Positions 1-8,600 of a stretch of 10,431 nt of DNA are shown in pieces (the first letter of the stretch is position 1; every line of letters begins with the position of its first letter). Origin of the DNA: Rhodopirellula sp. (lineage in GTDB: Bacteria; Planctomycetota; Planctomycetia; Pirellulales; Pirellulaceae); NCBI GenBank assembly GCA_002712845.1, contig PAUV01000038.1:3749-14179 (forward strand), given 5' to 3'. The position numbers and the translations under genes were made by a program. The notes under the pieces were generated by a model. That model was not told where the DNA came from, ran no database searches, and worked only from the letters and a program-made list of their open reading frames with translations.

Positions 1-774
1 TCTTGTCAGCAATTTGGCTCTTCTTGAGACTGTTTTGATCTCAGATTCAGGCAGCACTGGGGGGTCTGTTCGGTAGTACCCTGCCGGAATGTTTGTTGGA
101 AAAGTTGACACGTGATGCAACGCCATCGCGTCCGCGAACGGGACTGGGATCAACTTGACTCCCGGGACGCGTGCGGTTTCCACGAATGCGGGCGAATGGA
201 GTCCACCTGCCATGCAGGCAGCATCGAGTTCGCCGGACCGCAACAAGTCGGGGATGTCCTGGTAAATAACATCGACCTTCTCGATGTCATCCAGTCCGAT
301 GCCCAAGTGTTCCAGCAAGGTTTTGTTGATGGCAAAGTCACCAGACTCCTGACTGCCGATCGCGACTTTTTTACCTTTTAGATCGCCAGCCTTCTCAATG
401 CCGCTGTTCGGGGCGGCAAAGATGTGCAGCACCTCCGAGTACAGGTTCGCGACAAAGGCCGCTGAGTCAGGAGTCTCCTCTTCATTGGTGCCTCTTGCTG
501 TGTCAGGTTGATACAACGCGAAATCAACGACGCCGTCCTGAATTCGGTGCAGGTTGTCTAACGCACCCCGCGACTCAAGCACCTCAACTTCTGTGCCCAG
601 CTGATCTTCCAACCTCTTCGCAATTTCATTGCTCAGTTGGTAGTAGTTGCCACCGGCCGGACCTGCGGCAATCACAACTTTTGACGGCACTCGCGTCGAC
701 ATCTGGTACAGCAGTAGGCCCAACGCCAAGGCCACCAAGATTGAAGCAAATAGAGTAAATTTGAGATACTTCAT
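1..774 (-). CDS. TAXI-family TRAP transporter solute-binding protein (partial, C-terminus beyond the left edge)
   Basis: This is the extracytoplasmic substrate-binding subunit of a TRAP transporter of the TAXI type, which hands small organic anions to a Na+ or H+ driven permease. The minus strand stays open from the ATG at 774 to the edge of the window, giving 258 residues of a family usually a little over 300. Residues 5-23 form one hydrophobic segment with no lipobox, so it is an uncleaved anchor or a signal peptide. Family marks in order are AAGPAGGNYYQLSNEIAK (36-53), the ESRG...N...DFALYQPD stretch (67-91), DLKGKKVAIGSQESGDFAIN (131-150) and the AGYY motif (231-234). Only a weak GAG-type Shine-Dalgarno precedes the start. 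It lies 173 bases downstream of pntB on the same strand. No TRAP membrane subunit is visible; it may lie beyond the edge. The substrate cannot be told from sequence. Family assignment is secure. Confidence 0.9.
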   Translation of the reverse strand, partial: MKYLKFTLFASILVALALGLLLYQMSTRVPSKVVIAAGPAGGNYYQLSNEIAKRLEDQLGTEVEVLESRGALDNLHRIQDGVVDFALYQPDTARGTNEEETPDSAAFVANLYSEVLHIFAAPNSGIEKAGDLKGKKVAIGSQESGDFAINKTLLEHLGIGLDDIEKVDVIYQDIPDLLRSGELDAACMAGGLHSPAFVETARVPGVKLIPVPFADAMALHHVSTFPTNIPAGYYRTDPPVLPESEIKTVSRRAKLLTR

Positions 775-947
775 TGAACTCTATCATGCTACTGGTCAGG
801 AACAAAAGTGTGGTGATTCAGCGATTCAGCAATCCCGTGGCCGTGGCTCCGTTTTCTGAGTTGGTTGTTTCAGTTTTGCCAGCTGGTGCTGGTGACAAGG
901 CTGTTTGTGTTGCGACACCGGAGAGATTTTTAAGGATGCTCACGAAC
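775..947. other. Intergenic gap between pntB and the TAXI gene
   Basis: These 173 bases hold no gene. An exact tandem 8-mer, gattcagc twice, lies at 815-830, and a tandem 6-mer, ccgtgg twice, at 835-846. No hairpin with a T-tract and no clear -35/-10 pair was seen, so read-through from pntB into the TAXI gene is possible but unproven. Confidence 0.5.
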
Positions 948-2480
948 TCAGCTTCCTTGTAGTGCTCGCAGAATCGCATCCACATTTTGCTTGGCGTCTC
1001 CAAAAAGCATTTGAGTGTTGTCCTTGTAGAACAGCGGGTTGTCGACGCCGGCGTAGCCAGTTGCGAGTCCCCGTTTCATGACGACACAGTTGGCAGCTTT
1101 CCAGACTTCGAGGACAGGCATGCCAGCGATTGGGCTATTTGGGTCTTCCAAAGCAGCCGGGTTTACGATGTCGTTGGCACCAATCACAAGAATTGCGTCT
1201 GTGTCAGGCATGTCATCGTTGATCTCGTCCATTTCCAGCACAATGTCGTAGGGCACATTGGCTTCGGCCAGCAGCACATTCATGTGTCCTGGCAGACGGC
1301 CGGCGACTGGATGGATCGCGAAACGTACCTGTTTGTCTTTTGACTGCAGGATTTTGACGACTTCTGCCAGTGAATGTTGTGCCTGCGCGACTGCCATACC
1401 GTAGCCTGGCACGATGACGATGCTATTGGATTCTTCCAACATGTCGACTGTGTCATCGACACTAAACTCGGTGACTGTTCCTTCGACCGCTGCTGCCGGG
1501 CCACCGCCACCGCCACCGAAACCACCCAGGATGACGCTGATAAAGCTACGGTTCATCGCCGCGCACATGATGTAGGACAAAATCGCACCGGAACTGCCGA
1601 CAAGAGCACCCGTGGCGATCAGAAGGTGATTCTTAAGCATGAAGCCTGCTGCTGACGCCGCCCATCCTGAATAGGAGTTCAGCATTGAAACGACCACGGG
1701 CATGTCAGCGCCACCAATCGCCATCACTAAATGCACGCCAATCAGCGAGGCGATTCCCGTCATGACCAGCAACGCGGTCATGGCCTGCCCGCCGTCGTTG
1801 TGCGATCCATCGGGATTGTGTGATTCCTGGCAGAACCAGACACCCAAGCCAATGCAGGAAGCTACCATGAGCAAGTTGATCATGTGTCTGCCCGGCAAAG
1901 TCAGTGGTTTTCCGCCAATCGTGCCTCGGAGTTTCAAGAACGCAATGATTGAGCCCGTGAAGGTAATGGCACCGATGAACACGCCGATAAAGATTTCAAT
2001 GTCGTGAATGAGAAGTTCACCAGAGGGAACATCAGCGTAAGACTCTATGTGGCTCGAAATACCCACCAACACTGCAGCAAGGCCGACGAAGCTGTGCAGC
2101 ATAGCGACGAGTTCAGGCATGCCGGTCATCGGCACGCGTACGGCCATGACCGCACCCACCACAACAGCTGCAGTGATCGCCACAGCCATCATTGTGTAGG
2201 CGGAGACCGCGATGGCGTGCTCAGCTGACAGCATTGCAACGATGGTGACGGCAATCGCTATCAGCATGCCAATGATGCCCAGCAGGTTGCCTCTGCTTGC
2301 TGTGGTTTGTTTTGATAAACCAGCCAAGCTGAGGACGAACAGCACTGCGGCGGCCAAATAGGCAACTTTGGCCGAGGAAACTGCGATGGAAAGCGTTTCG
2401 CTGGCAAGCAGTTGTGTTGAGGTCAAATCCATGTCAATCACGTTTTGAAACATTGGGTTCAGCAGAGGAGAGTGAGTCAT
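948..2480 (-). CDS. pntB: NAD(P) transhydrogenase subunit beta
   Basis: PntB provides most of the proton channel and the NADP(H)-binding domain III of the proton-translocating transhydrogenase (NADH + NADP+ + H+ in, giving NAD+ + NADPH), in the cytoplasmic membrane. The 510-residue product has about eight hydrophobic segments between residues 36 and 310. They include [14 protein letters not shown] (127-140), whose His129 should match the E. coli channel His91, and [18 protein letters not shown] (258-275), whose Asn268 should match Asn222. A glycine run (319-327) links to domain III, which has the NADP-site motifs [11 protein letters not shown] (358-368), [10 protein letters not shown] (434-443) and [10 protein letters not shown] (469-478), and ends in the usual MLFGDAK...DAILRAL. 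It is longer than the 462-residue E. coli protein because of about 30 extra N-terminal residues and a polar loop at 217-232. The ATG at 2480 lies 7 bases after the pntA stop with no clear Shine-Dalgarno, so coupled translation is likely. Met10 or Met17 are possible alternative starts. Confidence 0.97.
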   Translation of the reverse strand: MTHSPLLNPMFQNVIDMDLTSTQLLASETLSIAVSSAKVAYLAAAVLFVLSLAGLSKQTTASRGNLLGIIGMLIAIAVTIVAMLSAEHAIAVSAYTMMAVAITAAVVVGAVMAVRVPMTGMPELVAMLHSFVGLAAVLVGISSHIESYADVPSGELLIHDIEIFIGVFIGAITFTGSIIAFLKLRGTIGGKPLTLPGRHMINLLMVASCIGLGVWFCQESHNPDGSHNDGGQAMTALLVMTGIASLIGVHLVMAIGGADMPVVVSMLNSYSGWAASAAGFMLKNHLLIATGALVGSSGAILSYIMCAAMNRSFISVILGGFGGGGGGPAAAVEGTVTEFSVDDTVDMLEESNSIVIVPGYGMAVAQAQHSLAEVVKILQSKDKQVRFAIHPVAGRLPGHMNVLLAEANVPYDIVLEMDEINDDMPDTDAILVIGANDIVNPAALEDPNSPIAGMPVLEVWKAANCVVMKRGLATGYAGVDNPLFYKDNTQMLFGDAKQNVDAILRALQGS

Positions 2481-2487
2481 CGCGATC

Positions 2488-4026
2488 TTATTTGCGGAAC
2501 ATCTTTAGCATTCGGTGGGTGACCAGAAAGCCACCAGCGATGTTAATGGAAGCAACGAAAATCGCGGTGGCGGCCAACCAGACTGCAGGACTGCTACTAA
2601 CACCCATCTGAACCATACCGCCAACGACGATGATGCCACTGATGGCGTTGGTGACACTCATCAGAGGAGTGTGCAGTGAGGCGGAGACATTCCAAATGAC
2701 TTGCCAACCGATGATGCAGGACAACAGGAAGACGGTAAAGTCTGTGATGAAACCCGCATTTTGTGTCATGGCGACGCCCGCGAGCGCGAGGATAACCACG
2801 AGAAGCATGATGTAACTGAGCCATGGAATTTTGCTCGGTGATTCCACCGTTTCCTGCGCCGCTGGTGCTGGAGCTTGGCTAGGAGCTGCCGCAGATACCG
2901 ATACGGGCGGTGGCGGCCATGTGACCTCGCCATCTTTGACTACGGTAGCGCTGCGAATGACAACGTCTTCCATGTCAAACTTGAAAGCCTCTGCCCCGCC
3001 CATCTCATCAAGCAAATGGACGAGGTTGGTTCCATACAGTTGGCTGGACGTGTTGGCCAAACGACTCGCGAGATCGCTGTAGCCGATGATGTGGACACCG
3101 TGATGAGTGGTGACTTCGTTGGGGATGGTGCATTCGCAATTCCCGCCCTGTTCGGCAGCCAGATCAACCACGACGCTACCTGGTCGCATCGACTCAACCA
3201 TCGCACGGGTGATCAACTTGGGGGCGGGTTTGCCGGGAATCAAAGCCGTCGTAATGATGATGTCGACTTCTTTTGCCTGAGCCGCAAATAACGCCATTTC
3301 TGCATCAATGAACTCTTGGCTCATCGTCTTGGCGTAGCCGCCGCTGGTGCCACCGGATTCATCGGACTCAAATTCCAGCATGAGGAAATCGGCCCCCATG
3401 CTTTTGACTTGGTCAGCAACCTCAGGCCGCACGTCAAATGCTCGAACAATGGCGCCCAAGCCGCGAGCGGTACCGATGGCCGACAGGCCTGCAACGCCCG
3501 CCCCGATTACTAATACTTTCGCCGGCGGCACTTTGCCCGCTGCAGTGATCTGTCCGGTGAAGAAACGACCGAATAGACCAGCAGCTTCAACCACAGCGCG
3601 ATAGCCAGCGATATTCGCCATCGATGATAGTGCGTCCAGTTTTTGGGCGCGACTGATGCGAGGGACTGCTTCGATCGCGATCGCAGAAGCTTTTTGCGAT
3701 GCAATGCTTTCCAGTAGCTCAGGGTTTTGGCCAGGCGCTAGGAAGCTAATTAGCGTTGTCTCGGGACGCAGTTGCTGAACTTCGCTTTGCTCTGGGCTGC
3801 GGACTTTAAGCACTATGTCCGATTCGGACCAGATTTGGTCTGCAGAATCAACAATCTGACAGCCCGCAGCGAGGTAGCGATCATCTGGAAAGCTGGCTAA
3901 GTCACCAGCTCCCGATTGCACGGCTACTTCAAAACCCTGTTTCTCGATTAGACGCCGAGCCGTCTCGGGGGTTGCCGCGACTCGGCATTCACCCGGATAG
4001 ATTTCCTTTGTTACGCCAACTTTCAT
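2488..4026 (-). CDS. pntA: NAD(P) transhydrogenase subunit alpha
   Basis: PntA carries the NAD(H)-binding domain I of the transhydrogenase and part of its membrane domain. I place the start at the ATG at 4026 ([17 protein letters not shown]), because that is the conserved N-terminus of the family. It gives 512 residues against about 510 in E. coli. An in-frame ATG at 4104 would add 26 unrelated residues. Domain I has the RQD-loop residues Arg123, Gln128 and Asp131, the NAD fold motif [13 protein letters not shown] (173-185), [10 protein letters not shown] (263-272) and [13 protein letters not shown] (327-339). A Pro/Ala-rich linker (370-398) joins four membrane segments (about 402-420, 426-447, 456-475 and 481-502). 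This is the two-gene, E. coli-like arrangement, not the split alpha-1/alpha-2 form of Rhodospirillum. An AGGAGG stands 12 bases before the start. It is followed directly by pntB. Confidence 0.97.
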   Translation of the reverse strand: MKVGVTKEIYPGECRVAATPETARRLIEKQGFEVAVQSGAGDLASFPDDRYLAAGCQIVDSADQIWSESDIVLKVRSPEQSEVQQLRPETTLISFLAPGQNPELLESIASQKASAIAIEAVPRISRAQKLDALSSMANIAGYRAVVEAAGLFGRFFTGQITAAGKVPPAKVLVIGAGVAGLSAIGTARGLGAIVRAFDVRPEVADQVKSMGADFLMLEFESDESGGTSGGYAKTMSQEFIDAEMALFAAQAKEVDIIITTALIPGKPAPKLITRAMVESMRPGSVVVDLAAEQGGNCECTIPNEVTTHHGVHIIGYSDLASRLANTSSQLYGTNLVHLLDEMGGAEAFKFDMEDVVIRSATVVKDGEVTWPPPPVSVSAAAPSQAPAPAAQETVESPSKIPWLSYIMLLVVILALAGVAMTQNAGFITDFTVFLLSCIIGWQVIWNVSASLHTPLMSVTNAISGIIVVGGMVQMGVSSSPAVWLAATAIFVASINIAGGFLVTHRMLKMFRK

Positions 4027-4038
4027 CGTGCCCAAGGG

Positions 4039-4044
4039 CCTCCT
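4039..4044 (-). promoter_or_regulatory. Shine-Dalgarno sequence of pntA
   Basis: The minus strand reads AGGAGG here, 12 bases before the ATG at 4026. It is a full match to the anti-Shine-Dalgarno core, though the spacing is longer than ideal. It supports the 4026 start over the upstream in-frame ATG at 4104. Confidence 0.7.
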
Positions 4045-4239
4045 GTGAAGTGGGAAGAGCGAGAAAGCGTACGCGACATCACGCCTTCTAGCTACCGGAA
4101 ACACGCCTCGCTACGCAAAGTTACCTTTAGTAATGACTGGATTCCGGCTTCTTTGTTGCCGCTTCTCGATACGACTCAGTCGCTATCGCTGCGATTCAGT
4201 CTGGTATCGGAAATGGAAGTCGGTCCAAGCTCGCGGTGC

Positions 4240-4331
4240 TGGGGAGCCCATTCAATGCTGGGTAGCCCTTCAATTCTGGGTAACCCTTCAAATGCTGGAT
4301 AGCCAGTCAATCTTGGGCAGCCAGTTGCTTC
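4240..4331. repeat. Degenerate 18/19-bp tandem repeat, five units
   Basis: Five consecutive units start at 4240, 4259, 4277, 4296 and 4314, with lengths 19, 18, 19, 18 and 18. Each follows the pattern tggg-t-a-g-cc-c-ttcaat-(t/g)c. The first three are the most alike (for example tgggtagcccttcaattc against tgggtaacccttcaaatgc), and the last two are more diverged. The alternating length breaks any reading frame, which argues against a coding repeat. It lies about 215-305 bases upstream of the pntA start. Confidence 0.75.
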
Positions 4332-4432
4332 ATCGGCAGGAAAGCAATGCTTTTGTCTTCGTCGAGCTGGGTAATGCTCTCTACAGCCAAGGCCACAATT
4401 GTCTAAACGCCCTGTTCGACATCGAACGTGGC

Positions 4433-4451
4433 CCGCACGGCAAACGTGCGG
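4433..4451. repeat. Perfect 7-bp inverted repeat (possible hairpin end of the DUF3127 transcript)
   Basis: ccgcacg and cgtgcgg face each other across a 5-base loop (gcaaa). On the minus strand this lies 61 bases after the DUF3127 stop codon. No T-tract follows it, so it is not a classical intrinsic terminator. It could still be an RNA 3'-end structure or a protein site. Confidence 0.4.
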
Positions 4452-4512
4452 TACGTATTGCACTGCTGGTTGCAAACATCTTGTTGCAAACGGTGCCTGA
4501 AAAAGTGCGTCT

Positions 4513-4890
4513 TTAAAACGGTGCTTCGTCGTCGCCTGCTTCGGCGAATGCGTCGTTGGGTTCGCTTACACGTTCGGTCATGGTGTCACCACCACCGCCG
4601 GACACAATGCGAAACGACATTGCTTCTGCATTCAAGAAGTATTTCGCTTCGCTCGACTCATCCTTCTGCCAACGACGGCCGTTCAAGCGGTAGTTGACTT
4701 CGACTTCGTCCCCGAGAGTCATCTCATCAACGGAGCTGCAGGAGTCGCGGGTAAACTCGATAGGCACGTAGTTTGTAAAGCTACCTTTGTCCTGCTCCAG
4801 TACAACCAGCCTCTTTTGGAAACCTTTGTTGCCATAGGTCTTGGTGTCTTCGATCAGGTGGACAATTCCACTGACTTTTGCGTCGCTCAT
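4513..4890 (-). CDS. DUF3127 family OB-fold-like protein with an SSB-like acidic C-terminal tip
   Basis: The 125-residue product has the pattern of DUF3127, a family of predicted OB-fold, SSB-like proteins without a settled function. It has an N-terminal strand SGIVHLIEDTKTYGNKGFQKR (7-27), the core LVVLEQDKGSFTNYVPIEFT (28-47), the LGDEVEVNYRLNGRRW block (59-74) and a last strand YFLNAEAMSFRIV (84-96). A flexible Gly/acidic tail follows (97-125), ending AGDDEAPF. This recalls the DDIPF-type tip by which SSB recruits DNA repair and replication proteins, so a nucleic-acid role is an inference. The start at 4890 (MSDAKVSG) fits the family's short N-terminus and has a weak purine-rich site before it. 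An in-frame ATG at 4974 would add 28 residues of unlikely sequence. It is 486 bases upstream of pntA, so probably its own transcript. Confidence 0.85.
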   Translation of the reverse strand: MSDAKVSGIVHLIEDTKTYGNKGFQKRLVVLEQDKGSFTNYVPIEFTRDSCSSVDEMTLGDEVEVNYRLNGRRWQKDESSEAKYFLNAEAMSFRIVSGGGGDTMTERVSEPNDAFAEAGDDEAPF

Positions 4891-5699
4891 TCCAATTATC
4901 TCTTTCTTGATCCCACTCTCTGTAAAGTGACGTCGCACTGTCATCAAGGGATGCCATTGGACCCACCTCATCATCGAGCTGATCCAGTGCTTCGCCGTAC
5001 GGACGGAATTGTAGCGAATTCACTGAAGTTGGTATCCAGGCAGGTGTGAAATTCCTACAAGGAGTGTCGTAAATGGGGCAAAACAGGAAGAATGCTTCGT
5101 GCAGTTGCGTTGTTGTGGCCACATTTAGCTGGACGGCTCGGTGCGGCTGAGTCGTTGCCGTCGCGTCATCGCAGCTGGTGCTGGTGCTGTTTGGGATCGG
5201 AAGTCACCGGCTGGAACGGTGGGATGAACGTCGTTTTTCGTGCGCATCCCTGTTTTCTGAGCTGTCATGGCCAAGGTTTCTGCCGCCTCCGGATCTAGTT
5301 CCCGAGGTCGTGCACCGAAAAAGTAGCAGCCGATTGCATGGGGTACGCTAGGGAGTCCGGGGACGCGAACGAGTGTCTAATCGGCGAATGCGACTGCCCA
5401 CGACTCGAGTTCGTAGGCAACGCAAGACGCCTTAACGTGCCAGAGAAGACCGATGGACGCAGCACTGGAATCGCGAGCAATCGGTTAGACTCACCGGCAG
5501 GTTGTTTTCGTTTATACGCTGGATTCTGTTGTTACACCAACTGAATCGAGTTGTCCTGCGATGCTAGAACAGGCTGAACGAGGAGATGTCGAGGTCTGAT
5601 GTTGAAGTCAGTTTCTTCGCAGCGTTTGTCTGAAAAAAACCGATTCAGTTTCCTGCCGGATCGTCGGGAAATTCAACACCCTCTCAATCTATCGATGTC
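4891..5699. other. Divergent intergenic region with no convincing long gene
   Basis: This 809-base gap separates the minus-strand DUF3127 gene from the plus-strand multidomain gene and should carry both promoters. On the minus strand, tacaat at 5013-5008 could be a -10 box for the DUF3127 gene, but no good -35 box stands at the right distance. An 8-base palindrome ccgtacgg is at 4995-5002. On the plus strand there is a 25-codon ORF with a good Shine-Dalgarno (5073-5150) and a 19-codon basic ORF at 5267-5326 (MAKVSAASGSSSRGRAPKK) without one. Longer ORFs at 5092-5298 and 5338-5544 and the minus-strand ones match no family I know. No tRNA or known small RNA fold was recognised. Confidence 0.55.
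5073..5150 (+). CDS. Possible 25-residue small ORF
   Basis: An ATG at 5073 is preceded by AAGGAG at 5059-5064 with an 8-base spacer, one of the best ribosome-binding sites in the window. It opens a 25-codon frame (MGQNRKNASCSCVV...) ending in TGA at 5148-5150. The product has three cysteines in a short stretch and no recognisable family. It could be a small protein, a leader peptide or chance. It is too far (about 550 bases) from the next plus-strand gene to be an obvious attenuator. Only the start signal supports it. Confidence 0.2.
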   Translation: MGQNRKNASCSCVVVATFSWTARCG

Positions 5700-8600
5700 A
5701 TGCGTTTGCCTAGAATCTCGTGCCTGTTGATTTTCATTTGTTTTGCTTCGTCGTCCTGCTTTGTTCAGGCTCAAAATGCATCTTTGAAAGACGCAAAGAA
5801 CAAAGACGCAAAGAACAGCGCGACCGGAAATGCTGAGCCAGTGCTGGATCCGGACTTGAAGCAGTACGGGATCTATGCGGCGAGCGCCCCCCGTGCGGAA
5901 AAAACGACGCCTCTCAAAACGACTCTTCCACTTGAGTTGGACGCCGGAGACCGAGTGGCGTTCATCGGTAACATGTTGCTGGAACGCTCTCAATATTTTG
6001 GGTATCTGGAAGCGCTACTGCAAATGAAAGCCAAGACCCAACGGATCACGGTGAGGCACCTCGGTTGGCCAGCCGACGCGGTTGATCTGCAACCGCGTCC
6101 GTCAAACTTTGCAGGCTTGATGCAGCATCTGAAGCATGAGAAAGCAGATGTCGTGCTTGCGGCTTTTGGGTTCAATGAGTCGTTTGCAGGCCCTGAGGGT
6201 GGAGAGGCTTTTGAGAAGGCATTGAGGACTTTTCTGAATGAACTGCGCAGCTCTGCATTCAATGGACAGAGCGCACCCAAGGTTATCTTGCTGTCCCCGA
6301 TTGCAAACGAACGCGTTGATGGAGTTGACGCGGCAGGATTGAATAACGGCAATTTAGAGGTGTACACCGAGATCATGCTTCGCGCTGCAGCTGATTTGGA
6401 GATCGGCTTCATTGACGTCTTCCATCCAACACTGAGTGCCATGGCAAGTCCGGGAACAGACCTCACCATCAATGGGGCCCATCTGAACGATGCAGGCTAT
6501 CGGTTGTTTTCGCGGTTGGTTTACCAAGAGCTTTTCAATCAAGAAGCCCCATTGGTGCCAGAGGATTTACGGAACGTGGTCGTCGATAAAAATCGCCAGT
6601 TTTTTCGTCGCTATCGACCACTCAATACTTTTTATTACACCGGCGGGCGTAGTAAGACGTATGGCTATTTGGATTTTCTGCCAGCAATGCGGAATTTCGA
6701 AATCATGACCGCCAATCGCGATGCGCGAATTTGGGATCTCGTCGAAGGGAAAGAGATTGCGGGACCGATTGATGACAGTAATTTGCCTGTCATGCCCGAC
6801 ACCAAACAAAGTCGTGGTGCCAATCAGTGGATGTCTGCTGCCGATGAGCAGAAGGCGTTTGAGGTCGACCCACGGTTTGAGGTCAGTTTGTTCGCTGGCG
6901 AGGAAGAGTTCCCAGCGTTAGCCGCCCCCATTCAGATGAGGTGGGATAATCGAGGCCGGCTTTGGGTCAGCTGTTCTACCACCTACCCGCATGTCTATCC
7001 GGGAAATGAACCTAACGATCAGCTTGTGATCATTGAGGATACTGACGGTGATGGGAAAGCAGACAAATCATCGGTATTTGCTGATGATCTTCACATTCCG
7101 TTGTCGTTTGTCTTCGGCGACGGCGGGGTTTATGTGTCTGAAGAGCCACATCTGACGTTTCTCAAGGATACCGATGGTGATGGTAAGGCTGACGTCCGGA
7201 AGCAACTGTTGAGTGGTTTTGGGACAGAGGATTCTCATCATTCATTGCATGATTTTGTTTGGACTCCCGACGGTGATTTGTTGTTCAGAGAGTCCATTTT
7301 TCATCACAGCCAGGTCGAGACTCCTTATGGGCCGGTGCGTCAGCAGAATAGCGGCTGGTTTCGGTTTGAGCCCGATACCCATCGATTGACCAGTTTCGGC
7401 ACCTATCCCAGCACCAACCCGTGGGGTGTGACTTTTGATGATTGGGGACAGCATGTTGCAAGTCATCCCATTTTTGCGGCCGCTTTTCATTCATTGGATC
7501 CGGACTATCCGAGGCAACACCCGAGACCGAATGGGTTAAGAGCTTATTCAGGTACCTGCGGGCAAGAGTTTGTGGACTTTGCAACGTTTCCTGATGAGCT
7601 GCAAGGAGGCTATATCAAGGCGAGGTACAAGCCGACGAACCGAATTGAAATCCATCGGTGGCTAGAAGGTGAGTTTGGTTTTGATGAGGAGTATGTCAGT
7701 GATCTGATCTTTTCAAAAAACTTGAGCTTCATTCCTGTGGACATTCGCTTTGGACCGCGCGGAGCTTTGTACGTTTGTGATTGGTACAACCCCGTCAAAG
7801 GACATGCTCAGTATTCACTGCGTGATGAGCGTCGGGATCGGCACTCCGGTAGGATTTGGAGAATAGTTGCAAAAGGAAAGTCGCTGCAAGAAACTCCAAA
7901 AATCGCGGATGCCACAATCCTTGAGCTACTGGATCAATTGAAACGACCTGAGGGTCGCATTCGAGCGTGGATTCGACGCGAGCTTCGGGAACGTGATCCG
8001 TTAGCTGTGCAAAAAGCTCTTGACCTGTGGGTGAAGCAACTTGATCCCGAAGACGATCGTTTTCGACACCATCAGATCGAGGCGATTTGGGTTTATCGTG
8101 GTGTTAATGGAACGAACCTCAAATTGCTTCGAGACTTGCTTGGGTGCGATGACAAGTATGCTCGCGCCGCGGCGATCCAGCAATTGCGTTATTGGCACGA
8201 CCAGTTCGATGATCTTTATTCATTGTTGGAAAATGCAGTGAATGATTCCTACGCGATGGCACGCATGGAAGCAGTCATTGTTGCCAGCCATATTGGAACC
8301 AAGCAGGCTCTCGATGTCATGTTGCAGGTTTTGAAGCATCCCCAAGGGGGGCATCTCAGTTACGCAATTACTTGCGCTTTAGAATCGCGGACGCTGAAAC
8401 GTCATTGGGAAAAGAATGACAATTACGATCTGCGCAAGCTGCTCCGCGATGCTAAACAGAGTGCTGGATTGACAGAACCAACACCCAGCGCTGCCGATGC
8501 CCAGTTCGACTCCCAGAAGGGAATCGCAACGATCAAGATTTCCTGCATGCCAGAAGTGATGCGTTTTACGACAGAGCAGTTCAGTGTCCGAACTGGTCAG

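Larger units (their letters stand above)
4027..4512. other. Gene-free spacer between the DUF3127 gene and pntA
   Basis: This 486-base stretch has no convincing gene. It contains the pntA Shine-Dalgarno, an imperfect inverted repeat at 4167-4188 (cgata-cgact / agtcg-c-tatcg), a five-copy 18/19-bp tandem repeat at 4240-4331, a near-palindrome at 4414-4427 (gttcga ca tcgaac), a perfect 7-bp hairpin at 4433-4451, and a 9-bp direct repeat (gttgcaaac at 4469 and 4483). The plus-strand ORF at 4133-4516 and the minus-strand ORF at 4176-4475 resemble no known family. The pntAB promoter should be here, but I cannot point to a good -35/-10 pair. Confidence 0.6.

Noticed and set aside
1280..1655. ORFs on both strands inside pntB and similar ones inside pntA and the large gene
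   Set aside because: They are other-frame shadows of clearly recognised genes.
4027..4104. 26-residue N-terminal extension of PntA from the ATG at 4104
   Set aside because: The family starts at MKVGVTKE, the AGGAGG lies before the 4026 start, and the extension is rich in Arg with no similarity to PntA.
4133..4516. 127-codon plus-strand ORF
   Set aside because: It runs through the 18/19-bp repeat and the end of the DUF3127 gene, has no Shine-Dalgarno, and the product resembles no family.
4891..4974. 28-residue N-terminal extension of the DUF3127 protein from the ATG at 4974
   Set aside because: The extra residues do not look like the family, whose proteins start close to the first strand; the 4890 start is the better fit.
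4781..5122. 113-codon minus-strand ORF overlapping the DUF3127 gene
   Set aside because: It overlaps the start of a recognised gene out of frame for 110 bases. Its upstream half has some protein-like composition but no family match.
5267..5326. 19-codon basic ORF MAKVSAASGSSSRGRAPKK
   Set aside because: It is compositionally interesting but has no Shine-Dalgarno and is too short to support without conservation data.
5338..5450. Possible tRNA or small structured RNA around gagttcgtaggc
   Set aside because: The GTTCG core is not flanked by T-arm pairing, and no acceptor stem or anticodon arm can be drawn.
5092..5544. Plus-strand ORFs at 5092-5298 and 5338-5544
   Set aside because: Both are rich in Cys, Arg and Trp, lack ribosome-binding sites and known motifs, and look like chance open frames.
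5485..5630. Candidate promoters for the large gene (ttagac...tttata at 5485-5516; ttgaag...tttgtc at 5602-5630)
   Set aside because: The first has a 20-base spacer and the second a poor -10 box, so neither is good enough to call.
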